A stretch of DNA of 6,717 nt from positions 1-6,717 of the forward strand of contig CAMAFU010000104.1 in NCBI GenBank assembly GCA_945833725.1, written 5' to 3'. This stretch comes from an uncultured Treponema sp. (GTDB taxonomy: Bacteria > Spirochaetota > Spirochaetia > Treponematales > Treponemataceae). Below are positions 1 through 5,628 of the stretch, piece by piece. Each line of letters begins with the position of its first letter. Position 1 is the stretch's first letter. The position numbers and the translations under genes are program-made. The notes under the pieces are model-generated. The model saw only the letters and a program-made list of their open reading frames with translations. It did no database searches and was not told the DNA's origin.

Positions 1-1200
1 GTGGAAAAAATTCTTGACCGGGGGCTTAAGTTCATGTCTACCGGCGAAATCCGGCGGACTCTTTTGTGCCGTGCCCTTCTTTCGGGGAAAAAACTTTTGA
101 TTTTGAGCGACCCTTTTGCCGGTCTTGATGCCCAGAGCCGTTCCATCCTGCTGGAATTTTTTCAGAAAATGGTAAAAAGGCAGAACGAAGGCTCTTTGAA
201 CGGAACTTCTATAATTCTTGCCATGGAGCGCTATCACGAAATTCCTGATTCCATTACCAATGTTTTGGAATTTACGGACAAAAAAGTGTCCTTCTGCGGC
301 TCAAAAAAGGAATACGAGAAGATTTTGGAAAAGCGCAGTGCTAAAAATGAGCTGGAGCGGGTGGCAGAAAAACAGGAATTTTTAAGTCAACTTTCCGAAG
401 CCCAGGGGGCTGTCGTTGCGAGGGCTGCCGTTGCGGAGGCGGTGTCTGAGGTGGGGGCAGGCGTGCCGGAGTCAGACTCAGACGCACAAAACTCTTCGGA
501 AAATACTCTTGTCTGTATGGAAGGCGTTAATGTGGGCTGGGACGGCCGGCAGGTTCTTAAAGATTTTTCGTGGAAAGTTCTTCCTGAACAGCACTGGTTT
601 ATCCGGGGACCTAACGGGTCGGGCAAAACCACTCTTCTGGAGCTTATTACCGGCGACAACAAGCAGGTTTACTGCAACGATGTGTGGCTTTTCGGGCGCA
701 AACGGGGAACCGGAGAATCTATCTGGGATATTAAAAAAAATCTGGGCATTGTAAGTTACCGGCTTCATGTTGAATACAGAATGGTGGGTGGAACCTGCCT
801 TGAAGATGTTATAATTTCCGGCTTTAGGGATTCTATTGGTCTTTACGAGCAGAAAACCGACATGGAAATTTCTGCGGCAAAAAAGTGGCTTAAGCTGGCT
901 GGTTTTGAAGGTCGGGAGATGGAATCTTTCGGCAATTTAAGTTACGGGGAGCAGAGGGCTGTTTTAATTATGCGGGCTGCGGTAAAGTCTCCAAAACTTC
1001 TTATTCTTGATGAACCTTGCCACGGTCTTGACGAGCAATACCGGCAAAAAATCCTTGATTTGCTGGAAACTGTTGCCTTGTCTGGTACAACCACCCTCCT
1101 TCATGTAACTCACGACCCTACGGAAGTTCTTGAGGCAGAAAAACACATTCTGGAACTTTGCCCCGGCGAAGAACCAATGTACAGGATTATTGAAAAGTAA
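1..1200 (+). CDS. modF: ModF-like double ABC ATPase, 3' part (5' truncated by window)
   Basis: This is the C-terminal 399 residues of a protein with two tandem ABC ATPase domains. The window starts inside the gene, so the GTG at position 1 is not a real start. Domain 1 keeps only its signature (MSTGE, residues 12-16), a Walker B-like segment (LLILSDP, about 32-38) and a D-loop (GLD). A variable Ala/Val/Glu/Ser linker follows (about 135-168). Domain 2 is complete: Walker A GPNGSGKTT at 203-211, signature LSYGEQ at 313-318, Walker B LLILDEP with D337 and E338, and H-loop His371. Stretches such as YCNDVWLFGRKRGTGESIWDIKK closely recall E. coli ModF (about 490 aa), so roughly 90-150 residues are missing upstream. 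ModF is a cytoplasmic ATPase encoded near molybdate transport genes in enterobacteria; its exact role is poorly defined. No permease is visible here, so the substrate link is by homology only. It could equally be called a generic ATP-binding protein. The coding strand is more G/T-rich than that of rpoN. Confidence 0.85.
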   Translation: MEKILDRGLKFMSTGEIRRTLLCRALLSGKKLLILSDPFAGLDAQSRSILLEFFQKMVKRQNEGSLNGTSIILAMERYHEIPDSITNVLEFTDKKVSFCGSKKEYEKILEKRSAKNELERVAEKQEFLSQLSEAQGAVVARAAVAEAVSEVGAGVPESDSDAQNSSENTLVCMEGVNVGWDGRQVLKDFSWKVLPEQHWFIRGPNGSGKTTLLELITGDNKQVYCNDVWLFGRKRGTGESIWDIKKNLGIVSYRLHVEYRMVGGTCLEDVIISGFRDSIGLYEQKTDMEISAAKKWLKLAGFEGREMESFGNLSYGEQRAVLIMRAAVKSPKLLILDEPCHGLDEQYRQKILDLLETVALSGTTTLLHVTHDPTEVLEAEKHILELCPGEEPMYRIIEK

Positions 1201-1228
1201 AATTTTGCAGGTTTACTTAGGGCTGTAC

Positions 1229-1257
1229 TAGACATTTTTTTGTGGACATGGTATATT
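1229..1257 (+). promoter_or_regulatory. Sigma-70-type promoter of tRNA-Cys
   Basis: A -35 box TAGACA (1229-1234, one mismatch to TTGACA) is followed by a 17-nt spacer and a -10 box TATATT (1252-1257). The -10 is preceded by TGG, giving an extended -10. The predicted start, about 1264, lies a few bases before the mature tRNA 5' end at 1269, as expected for a tRNA gene. Confidence 0.7.
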
Positions 1258-1268
1258 TTGTTTCACAC

Positions 1269-1340
1269 GGCGTCTTACCCAAGTGGTAAGGGAACGGTCT
1301 GCAAAACCGTGATTGAACAGTTCGATTCTGTTAGACGCCT
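1269..1340 (+). tRNA. tRNA-Cys (anticodon GCA)
   Basis: The full cloverleaf can be folded by eye. The acceptor stem is GGCGTCT (1269-1275) with AGACGCC (1333-1339). The D arm is CCC/GGG (1278-1280 with 1290-1292) and the D loop contains the GG pair. The anticodon stem is ACGGT/ACCGT (1294-1298 with 1306-1310) and the loop is CTGCAAA, with anticodon GCA at 1301-1303. The T arm is AACAG/CTGTT around TTCGATT. The discriminator base is U (1340), the main identity element of cysteine tRNAs. The 3' CCA is not encoded and must be added after transcription. The gene stands alone between modF and a terminator. Confidence 0.97.
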
Positions 1341-1346
1341 CTCTCG

Positions 1347-1380
1347 AAGAACGGTGCTTTTGCATCGTTCTTTGTTTTTT
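1347..1380 (+). terminator. Rho-independent terminator of tRNA-Cys
   Basis: An 11-bp stem (1347-1357 with 1362-1372, AAGAACGGTGC/GCATCGTTCTT, one G-U pair) closes a TTTT loop. It is followed by TGTTTTTT. It begins six bases after the tRNA. Confidence 0.9.
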
Positions 1381-1409
1381 CGGATATGTCTTGGCAAAGC
1401 CGGTATCCG
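1381..1409 (+). other. Short hairpin between two terminators
   Basis: CGGATA (1381-1386) pairs perfectly with TATCCG (1404-1409). Inside, TTGGC/GCCGG (1391-1395 with 1399-1403) can form five pairs, two of them wobbles, around an AAA loop, leaving TGTC bulged. It starts directly after the U-tract of the tRNA terminator. No function is evident. It could be read-through structure or part of a small RNA. Confidence 0.4.
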
Positions 1410-1424
1410 TTTACATATAATTTG

Positions 1425-1482
1425 AGGCTGCCAAAAAAGTTTACTCTGGTTCAGATAAACTTTTTTGGCAGCCTTTTTTTTT
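1425..1482 (+). terminator. Very strong rho-independent terminator, + orientation
   Basis: A perfect 19-bp stem (1425-1443 with 1456-1474) begins GAGGCTGCC and ends GGCAGCC. Four further pairs, TCTG/CAGA (1445-1448 with 1452-1455), extend it past a bulged C. Nine T residues follow (1474-1482). Only the + direction has the U-tract. The minus-strand DUF1015 transcript would read through the same hairpin about 48 nt after its stop codon, but with no U-run behind it. From memory, GAGGCTG...CAGCCTC-type hairpins recur in many intergenic regions of Treponema and Bacteroidales. Confidence 0.85.
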
Positions 1483-1521
1483 ATGCCGGATTGTTATGCT
1501 GGATTTTTGCCCGGTTCTTCT

Positions 1522-2829
1522 TTAAAAAAGTCTGCGGCTTTCAACATAAAACCGTTTTTCGCTGGCTTCGCCCATAGAAAACGATTTTCGCGGAAGAGGG
1601 CCTCTGCCGTTTATTGTTGCAAAGAACGATTCTTTTGAAATTGGCGGAAGAAGGATTCCTGTGTTTCCGATGGTTTTTCCAAGTTCAATAACTTCATCGC
1701 CACCGTGAATATAGTCAATCTGTGTTTTTTTTGCGTTGTTTTCTTCCATTATGTCATCTAAAACAGGTTGAAGGGCGGCAATGGCCAGCTCCCGAATTTG
1801 TGTTTTTAGGATTTTCCGGCAAGTTACACCGTTTTTAATATAAATAAAACCGAACACTGCACCTTTTTCTTCTTTGTTTGAAACTGCTTTTTGTAATGAT
1901 TCATCATTTTCGCAGTCTAAAATAACTCCGCCAAGATTTTTTTGAATCTGCTCCAGGACTGCTTCTCCGTTAAAGTCGAAAAGAACACGGTGGATAGGTT
2001 CAAAAGTGAGTCCTTCATCGTAAATGTTTACAATTTCAACAAGTGCATAACGCACAGGAGAATCGGACGGTAGACGGGATTTGTTTTCTTCCCATACGGC
2101 TTTTGCTGTTGCTAGAGAATGATTTCCGTCGCCTACAGCAAACAAAAATGTGTCGCCGTTGCTGTCTGTTCCAGCGGTTTTTAACTGCTCCAGTGTCTTT
2201 TCCAGATGAAGTTCCGCTTCTGATTCACTTAAAGCCCAGCCTGTAATGCTTCCTGAATTCTGCATTAAATTACCTTCGTAGGCAGGGGGATTTTTCTTGG
2301 CCAGTTTTAATGCCCCTCCCACAAGAATATCGTCCGGGTCATTTGCAAGAAGCATTATGTGAGGAAGTTCAAGAGAAGCTCCGTTCCGTATTTTCATTCG
2401 GGGAGGAATTCTTTCTGGCACCGTTGCTTCTGTGGCTCGTATTAACGCTTTTGAACCGGGTTTCCATTCGTAGCTGTCTAAATCTACGCAGACAACAAGA
2501 CCTTTCCGTGTTCTGCCGTAAGAAGTTTTCCGTTCAATGCACATACATTCTTTTTGTGCAGGAGCAAAAACGCCGCTGGAAAGATATTCATTCATTGTGG
2601 TCTGAATTTTATTGATTCGAATATTGTCATCGCCCTTGCCAAGAAAAACTTCCGGGAAAATTAAATTAAGGGTGGAAGGTTTGCCCTGAGCAATAGAAGC
2701 AGCATTGTTCCAATAATCTTCATCCTGAGTAAATTGATCGCATGCAATTACCGACCAGGAAGACAAATCAACATTTTTTGGTAAAAGGATTTCTGGGATA
2801 CTAACACCGTATTTTTCAAGTTTATTCAT
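1522..2829 (-). CDS. DUF1015 family protein (function unknown)
   Basis: This encodes 435 aa from the ATG at 2829, giving the N-terminus MNKLEKYGVSIPEILLPK. I chose that start because it begins at the usual point for the family; an in-frame TTG at 2868 would add 13 residues of low-complexity MCTFRFFFSK type. No convincing Shine-Dalgarno sequence precedes either start. Family features include SSWSVIACDQFTQDEDYW near residues 24-41, the arginine-rich block ATEATVPERIPPR, and the conserved motif GDGNHSLATAK at 233-243. That motif carries the Asp/Asn/His residues suggesting a metal- or ligand-binding site. No signal peptide or membrane segment is seen, so it is probably cytosolic. The biochemical activity is not established to my knowledge; I recall that some relatives lie near serine-biosynthesis genes, but there is no such context here. 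It is transcribed divergently from rpoN and appears monocistronic. Confidence 0.85.
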   Translation of the reverse strand: MNKLEKYGVSIPEILLPKNVDLSSWSVIACDQFTQDEDYWNNAASIAQGKPSTLNLIFPEVFLGKGDDNIRINKIQTTMNEYLSSGVFAPAQKECMCIERKTSYGRTRKGLVVCVDLDSYEWKPGSKALIRATEATVPERIPPRMKIRNGASLELPHIMLLANDPDDILVGGALKLAKKNPPAYEGNLMQNSGSITGWALSESEAELHLEKTLEQLKTAGTDSNGDTFLFAVGDGNHSLATAKAVWEENKSRLPSDSPVRYALVEIVNIYDEGLTFEPIHRVLFDFNGEAVLEQIQKNLGGVILDCENDESLQKAVSNKEEKGAVFGFIYIKNGVTCRKILKTQIRELAIAALQPVLDDIMEENNAKKTQIDYIHGGDEVIELGKTIGNTGILLPPISKESFFATINGRGPLPRKSFSMGEASEKRFYVESRRLF

Positions 2830-2859
2830 AGAAAAGATTTTACTGAAAAAAAAACGGAA

Positions 2860-2889
2860 TGTACACAAAAAACAGGCTTGTTGTATAAT
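2860..2889 (+). promoter_or_regulatory. Candidate rpoN promoter (leaderless arrangement)
   Basis: A perfect TATAAT (2884-2889) lies six bases before the rpoN ATG at 2896. A weak -35 candidate, TGTACA (2860-2865), is 18 nt upstream. Transcription from this box would start at or next to the A of the ATG. No Shine-Dalgarno sequence lies at usable spacing; the only AGG is at 2874-2876, about 19 nt before the ATG. Confidence 0.5.
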
Positions 2890-2895
2890 GAACTT

Positions 2896-4440
2896 ATGGC
2901 AGATGTTACTTCAATAAATTTTCAACAGCGGGTTTCTCAAAATCAAAAACAGATTCAAACGCAAAAACTGAGCCAGCAGCAGCTTCAGTCAATAAAAATT
3001 CTTTCTATGGGAACGGAAGATTTGCGTCAGGAAATTTATAATACTGTTGCCAAAAATCCTGCTTTGGAAATAGCAAAAGATGTTGAAACAGAAGGCGTAA
3101 ACAGTGCTTCTGAGCGGTCAGATTTTACATTTTCCGATTTTTCAAAAAAGTTCAGTTCGGCAAAGGAAGCCAGCGATGTTTTTCAAAAAGCTCTGGAAGA
3201 AACTCCAGATAATCGGGAAACTTTATCGGCACATCTTCGGCATCAGTTTTTATCAATGAATCATTCTCCTTCCGAAGAAAAACTTGGAATCAAACTTATA
3301 GAAAATCTTGACTCAAAAGGATTCCACATACTTTCGCCCTATTCCCTTATTGATTCCAAAGATTCCTTTCAAACACCGGAACTGGTGGAAAAAACAATAA
3401 AAATAATACAGCAGCTGGATCCTGTTGGATGCTGTTGCCGGGATTTTCGGGAAAGTCTTTATGTTCAGGCACAGATTCTTTCCCATGCACCAAAAGCCGC
3501 ACTTTTTATTCTTAACGGGCATTTTGATTTTCTTTCGCCACCCCAGCCGCAAAAAGTGCAGAAAAAAGTAAATCAATATCTGGAAACTCATACAGATTTT
3601 CTGGAAAAAGAACAGCAAAACGAAAAAAAATTTACTTTGGAAGAAATTCAACAGGCAATAGATTACATAAAAACATTGGATCCTTTTCCTGCAAGAGATT
3701 TTTCTTCTTCCCAAACAAGCTATATTTCTCCCGATGTTTATGTGTATCAGTCTGTGGAAACGGATGATTTTACTGTTACAGCAAACAACGAAGCTCTCCC
3801 TGTTATAAAAATTTCGCCGGATTTTAAAGATTTGTCGCAGGAACGGTTTAGGGTAAGAAAATCAACGGAAGAATCAGAAAAACGGCGGGCAGAACACAGG
3901 TTTATTATGACCAGTTTAAAAAATGCTCAGGATTTTATGGACAGCCTTCAATTTAGAAAAAAGACTCTTATTGCCGCTTGTCGGGAAATAGTTGCTGTCC
4001 AGAAAGATTTTTTTCTGTACGGACCGCGATTTTTAAAACCCCTCCGCCAAAAAGAAATTGCCGAAAAAATTGGAGTTCACGAAGCAACAGTAAGCCGAAT
4101 GGCAAAAGAAAAATATCTTTATTGTGCACAGGGGCTTTTCCAGATTGGATATTTTTTTACAAACGATATAAGCCAGCCAAAAACCCTTCAAAAAAAGCCT
4201 TCCGACTTAACCGAAGAAAAATTGCCGGAAACAAAAAAATCAGAAGAAACGGTTTTATTATCAAAGTCGGCCATTCAATACGAAATAAAGAATATAATAG
4301 AAGAAAATCAATCAGAAACAAAAAAACTCAGCGACCAGAAAATTGCGGATTTGCTTTTAGAAAAAGGAATAAAAATAGCCCGCCGTACAGTTGCAAAATA
4401 CCGCTCTCAGTTAAATTTGGATTCTTCCTACAACAGGTAA
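2896..4440 (+). CDS. rpoN: RNA polymerase sigma-54 factor RpoN
   Basis: This encodes 514 aa, a normal length for sigma-54. It directs RNA polymerase to -24/-12 promoters and needs AAA+ activators to open them. Region I is a Gln/Leu-rich activator-interacting segment at about 15-58 (QTQKLSQQQLQSIKILSMG, then KNPALE). An acidic region II is followed by the core-binding region, with DPVGCCCRDFRESL at about 174-188 in place of the usual DPxGVGARDLxE. The DNA-binding part has a helix-turn-helix at about 383-405 (KEIAEKIGVHEATVSR) and the diagnostic RpoN box ARRTVAKYR at 495-503. A Lys/Glu/Thr-rich stretch (about 420-450) between the HTH and C-terminal domain looks slightly longer than usual. I chose the ATG at 2896; an in-frame TTG at 2878 adds six residues that overlap the TATAAT box. 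The gene converges on flaB. No activator or target gene is present here. Confidence 0.97.
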   Translation: MADVTSINFQQRVSQNQKQIQTQKLSQQQLQSIKILSMGTEDLRQEIYNTVAKNPALEIAKDVETEGVNSASERSDFTFSDFSKKFSSAKEASDVFQKALEETPDNRETLSAHLRHQFLSMNHSPSEEKLGIKLIENLDSKGFHILSPYSLIDSKDSFQTPELVEKTIKIIQQLDPVGCCCRDFRESLYVQAQILSHAPKAALFILNGHFDFLSPPQPQKVQKKVNQYLETHTDFLEKEQQNEKKFTLEEIQQAIDYIKTLDPFPARDFSSSQTSYISPDVYVYQSVETDDFTVTANNEALPVIKISPDFKDLSQERFRVRKSTEESEKRRAEHRFIMTSLKNAQDFMDSLQFRKKTLIAACREIVAVQKDFFLYGPRFLKPLRQKEIAEKIGVHEATVSRMAKEKYLYCAQGLFQIGYFFTNDISQPKTLQKKPSDLTEEKLPETKKSEETVLLSKSAIQYEIKNIIEENQSETKKLSDQKIADLLLEKGIKIARRTVAKYRSQLNLDSSYNR

Positions 4441-4451
4441 ATGCAGCGGAC

Positions 4452-4492
4452 AAAAAAAAATCCCCCTCCCGGAAAAATACCGGCAAGGAGGA
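4452..4492 (-). terminator. Rho-independent terminator of flaB
   Basis: On the minus strand, TCCTCC and CCGG arms (4480-4492) pair with CCGG and the GGGGGA-type arm (4461-4472) around a TATTTTT loop, with a small internal loop. Nine T residues follow (complement of 4452-4460). The hairpin starts about 20 bases after the flaB stop and ends about 12 bases from the rpoN stop. There is no U-run in the + direction, so rpoN has no obvious intrinsic terminator of its own unless this stem serves both. Confidence 0.85.
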
Positions 4493-4512
4493 CTTTCCAC
4501 TCAGCAAAAAAA

Positions 4513-5373
4513 CTAGCGGAGCAAGCTGAGTACATTCTGTGCACTCTGATTTGCCTGTGCCTGCATTGCTGTTCCAGCCTGTGTAAGAACCTGATTCTTT
4601 GTAAAGTCAACCATTTCCTGAGCCATATCTGTATCGCGGATGCGAGATTCAGAAGCCTGGAGGTTTTCGGCACCTACATTCAAGCCTGTAACAGTTTTTT
4701 CGAGGCGGTTCTGGTAAGCACCAAGATCAGCACGCTGTTTGTTGATTTTTTTCAAAGCTTCGTCAATAGTACCAATTGCGCGGTTAGCTTCGTCTGGACC
4801 TGCAAGAGAAATAATCTCTTCAGAACCAACATTGCGGATTCCAAGGGCAGCAGCAGACATAGTACCAATGAAAACCTGAGTTCTCTGATCCATGTTTGCA
4901 CCAATATGGAACCACATTGAACCTGTAACAGTGTTTTCGCCAGTAGGGCGGGCAAAACGACCTGTAAGCATATTCATACCGTTGAACTGAGCCTGAGAAG
5001 CGATTCTATCAACTTCTGCAACAAGCTGGCTTACTTCAACCTGAATCTGCATTCTGTCTTCGTCAGAATAAATACCGTTGGAAGACTGAACAGCAAGTTC
5101 ACGGATTCTCTGCATAATATCTGTAGTTTCCTGCAGATAGCCTTCTGTAGTCTGAATGAAAGAAATGCCGTTCTGAGCATTTGTAGAAGCCTGATTCATA
5201 CCGCGAATCTGAGCTCTCATTTTTTCAGAAACAGCAAGACCGGATGCATCATCGCCTGCACGATTGATTTTCATGCCTGATGAAAGCTTTTCCATGTTTT
5301 TTGTGTTGTTAAGTTCTGTAAGACCTGTAGAACGCTGTGCAAACTGAGCACTCATGTTGTGATTAATAACCAT
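4513..5373 (-). CDS. flaB: Periplasmic flagellar filament core protein FlaB (flagellin)
   Basis: This encodes 286 aa, the standard length of spirochaete core flagellins. The protein polymerises into the periplasmic flagellar filament after export by the flagellar type III system, so it has no signal peptide. The N-terminal D0/D1 helices (1 to about 140) include LSSGMKINRAGDDASGLAVSE and the NAQNGISFIQTTEGYLQET stretch. A short spirochaete-type centre follows (GSMWFHIGANMDQRTQVFIG, W154) instead of the large surface domain of enterobacterial flagellins. The C-terminal D1/D0 part (about 200-286) includes the ESRIRDTDMAQEMV motif and ends NVLSLLR. The start is fixed by AGGAG (complement of 5381-5385), seven bases before the ATG. 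It has its own sigma-28 promoter and terminator and is probably monocistronic. Treponemes usually carry several flaB paralogues; which one this is cannot be told from the window. Confidence 0.97.
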   Translation of the reverse strand: MVINHNMSAQFAQRSTGLTELNNTKNMEKLSSGMKINRAGDDASGLAVSEKMRAQIRGMNQASTNAQNGISFIQTTEGYLQETTDIMQRIRELAVQSSNGIYSDEDRMQIQVEVSQLVAEVDRIASQAQFNGMNMLTGRFARPTGENTVTGSMWFHIGANMDQRTQVFIGTMSAAALGIRNVGSEEIISLAGPDEANRAIGTIDEALKKINKQRADLGAYQNRLEKTVTGLNVGAENLQASESRIRDTDMAQEMVDFTKNQVLTQAGTAMQAQANQSAQNVLSLLR

Positions 5374-5439
5374 AGTATATCTCCTGTAAAAACCACCGTT
5401 TTAGCGGCGGCTCATGGTTAAGTGGTTTCCCACCCTATA
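5374..5439 (-). promoter_or_regulatory. flaB 5' leader with hairpins and strong RBS
   Basis: This is the leader of about 65 nt expected from the sigma-28 start. On the minus strand, GGGTGG-GAAA-CCACTT (5420-5435) forms a GNRA-loop hairpin almost at the 5' end. The AAACCAC part of that hairpin (5422-5428) can instead pair with GTGGTTT (5390-5396), just upstream of the AGGAG ribosome binding site (5381-5385). GGA-containing motifs lie in the hairpin loop region and in ACAGGAG at the RBS. A four-codon ATG-to-TAA frame (5401-5415) is present but has no RBS. Regulation by structure or an RNA-binding protein is an inference. Confidence 0.5.
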
Positions 5440-5445
5440 TTCATA

Positions 5446-5472
5446 CTATCGGAGATACAAAAAAGGACTTTA
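5446..5472 (-). promoter_or_regulatory. Sigma-28 (FliA/WhiG-type) promoter of flaB
   Basis: On the minus strand, TAAA (5469-5472) is followed by a 15-nt spacer and TCCGATAG (5446-5453). The consensus is TAAA-N15-GCCGATAA, so the -35 and spacer are exact and the -10 differs at two end positions. It is about 75 bases upstream of flaB. The run of A/T bases further upstream could act as an UP element. Confidence 0.88.
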
Positions 5473-5486
5473 GAAAAAAAATTATA

Positions 5487-5514
5487 AAAACAGAAAAATT
5501 TTAGCCCCTGTTTT
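5487..5514. repeat. Inverted repeat between flaB and methyltransferase promoters
   Basis: AAAACAG (5487-5493) and CTGTTTT (5508-5514) are perfect inverted copies separated by 14 nt. It lies just upstream of the flaB -35 box and about 40 nt upstream of the methyltransferase promoter. It could be an operator or a weak hairpin. It is too A/T-rich to be a good terminator and may be chance in this A/T-rich spacer. Confidence 0.35.
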
Positions 5515-5552
5515 AAATTATTTTTTATAAAGCGGAAAGCCTGCAGAGTTGA

Positions 5553-5581
5553 TTGTTTTGAAATAAAACTTATGATATAAG
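5553..5581 (+). promoter_or_regulatory. Candidate sigma-70 promoter of the methyltransferase
   Basis: TTGTTT (5553-5558), a 17-nt spacer and TATAAG (5576-5581) preceded by TGA give an extended -10 promoter. An overlapping alternative is TTGATT (5549-5554), 16 nt and TATGAT (5571-5576). Either would give a leader of about 40 nt. Confidence 0.5.
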
Positions 5582-5628
5582 ACATAAAAAGGCATGATTT
5601 TCAGAATTTTTACGGGAGGTAAAATCGC

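Noticed and set aside
387..768. Open frames of 90-110 codons on both strands inside the modF-like gene
   Set aside because: They are in other frames of a gene with clear ABC motifs and arise from its GC-rich linker and P-loop region.
1389..1408. A sigma-54 (GG-N10-GC) promoter at TTGGCAAAGCC
   Set aside because: The -24-like TTGGCA is present, but no GC-containing -12 element lies ten bases downstream.
1425..1482. The long hairpin as a bidirectional terminator also serving DUF1015
   Set aside because: On the minus strand the stem is followed by CAAATTAT rather than a U-tract, so intrinsic termination in that direction is doubtful.
1240..1577. Short + strand open frames over the tRNA-Cys and terminators
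   Set aside because: They run through an evident tRNA and two terminator stems and have no ribosome binding site.
2827..2868. TTG at 2868 as the start of the DUF1015 protein
   Set aside because: The extra 13 residues are not family-like, and there is no RBS; the ATG at 2829 gives the expected N-terminus.
3978..4529. A 183-codon frame overlapping the 3' half of rpoN
   Set aside because: It is Lys/Arg/Asn-rich as expected of a frame-shifted A-rich gene, and the overlapping rpoN frame carries the HTH and RpoN box.
4441..4920. A 159-codon + strand open frame opposite the end of flaB
   Set aside because: It begins inside the flaB terminator, lacks an RBS and lies entirely antisense to a conserved flagellin.
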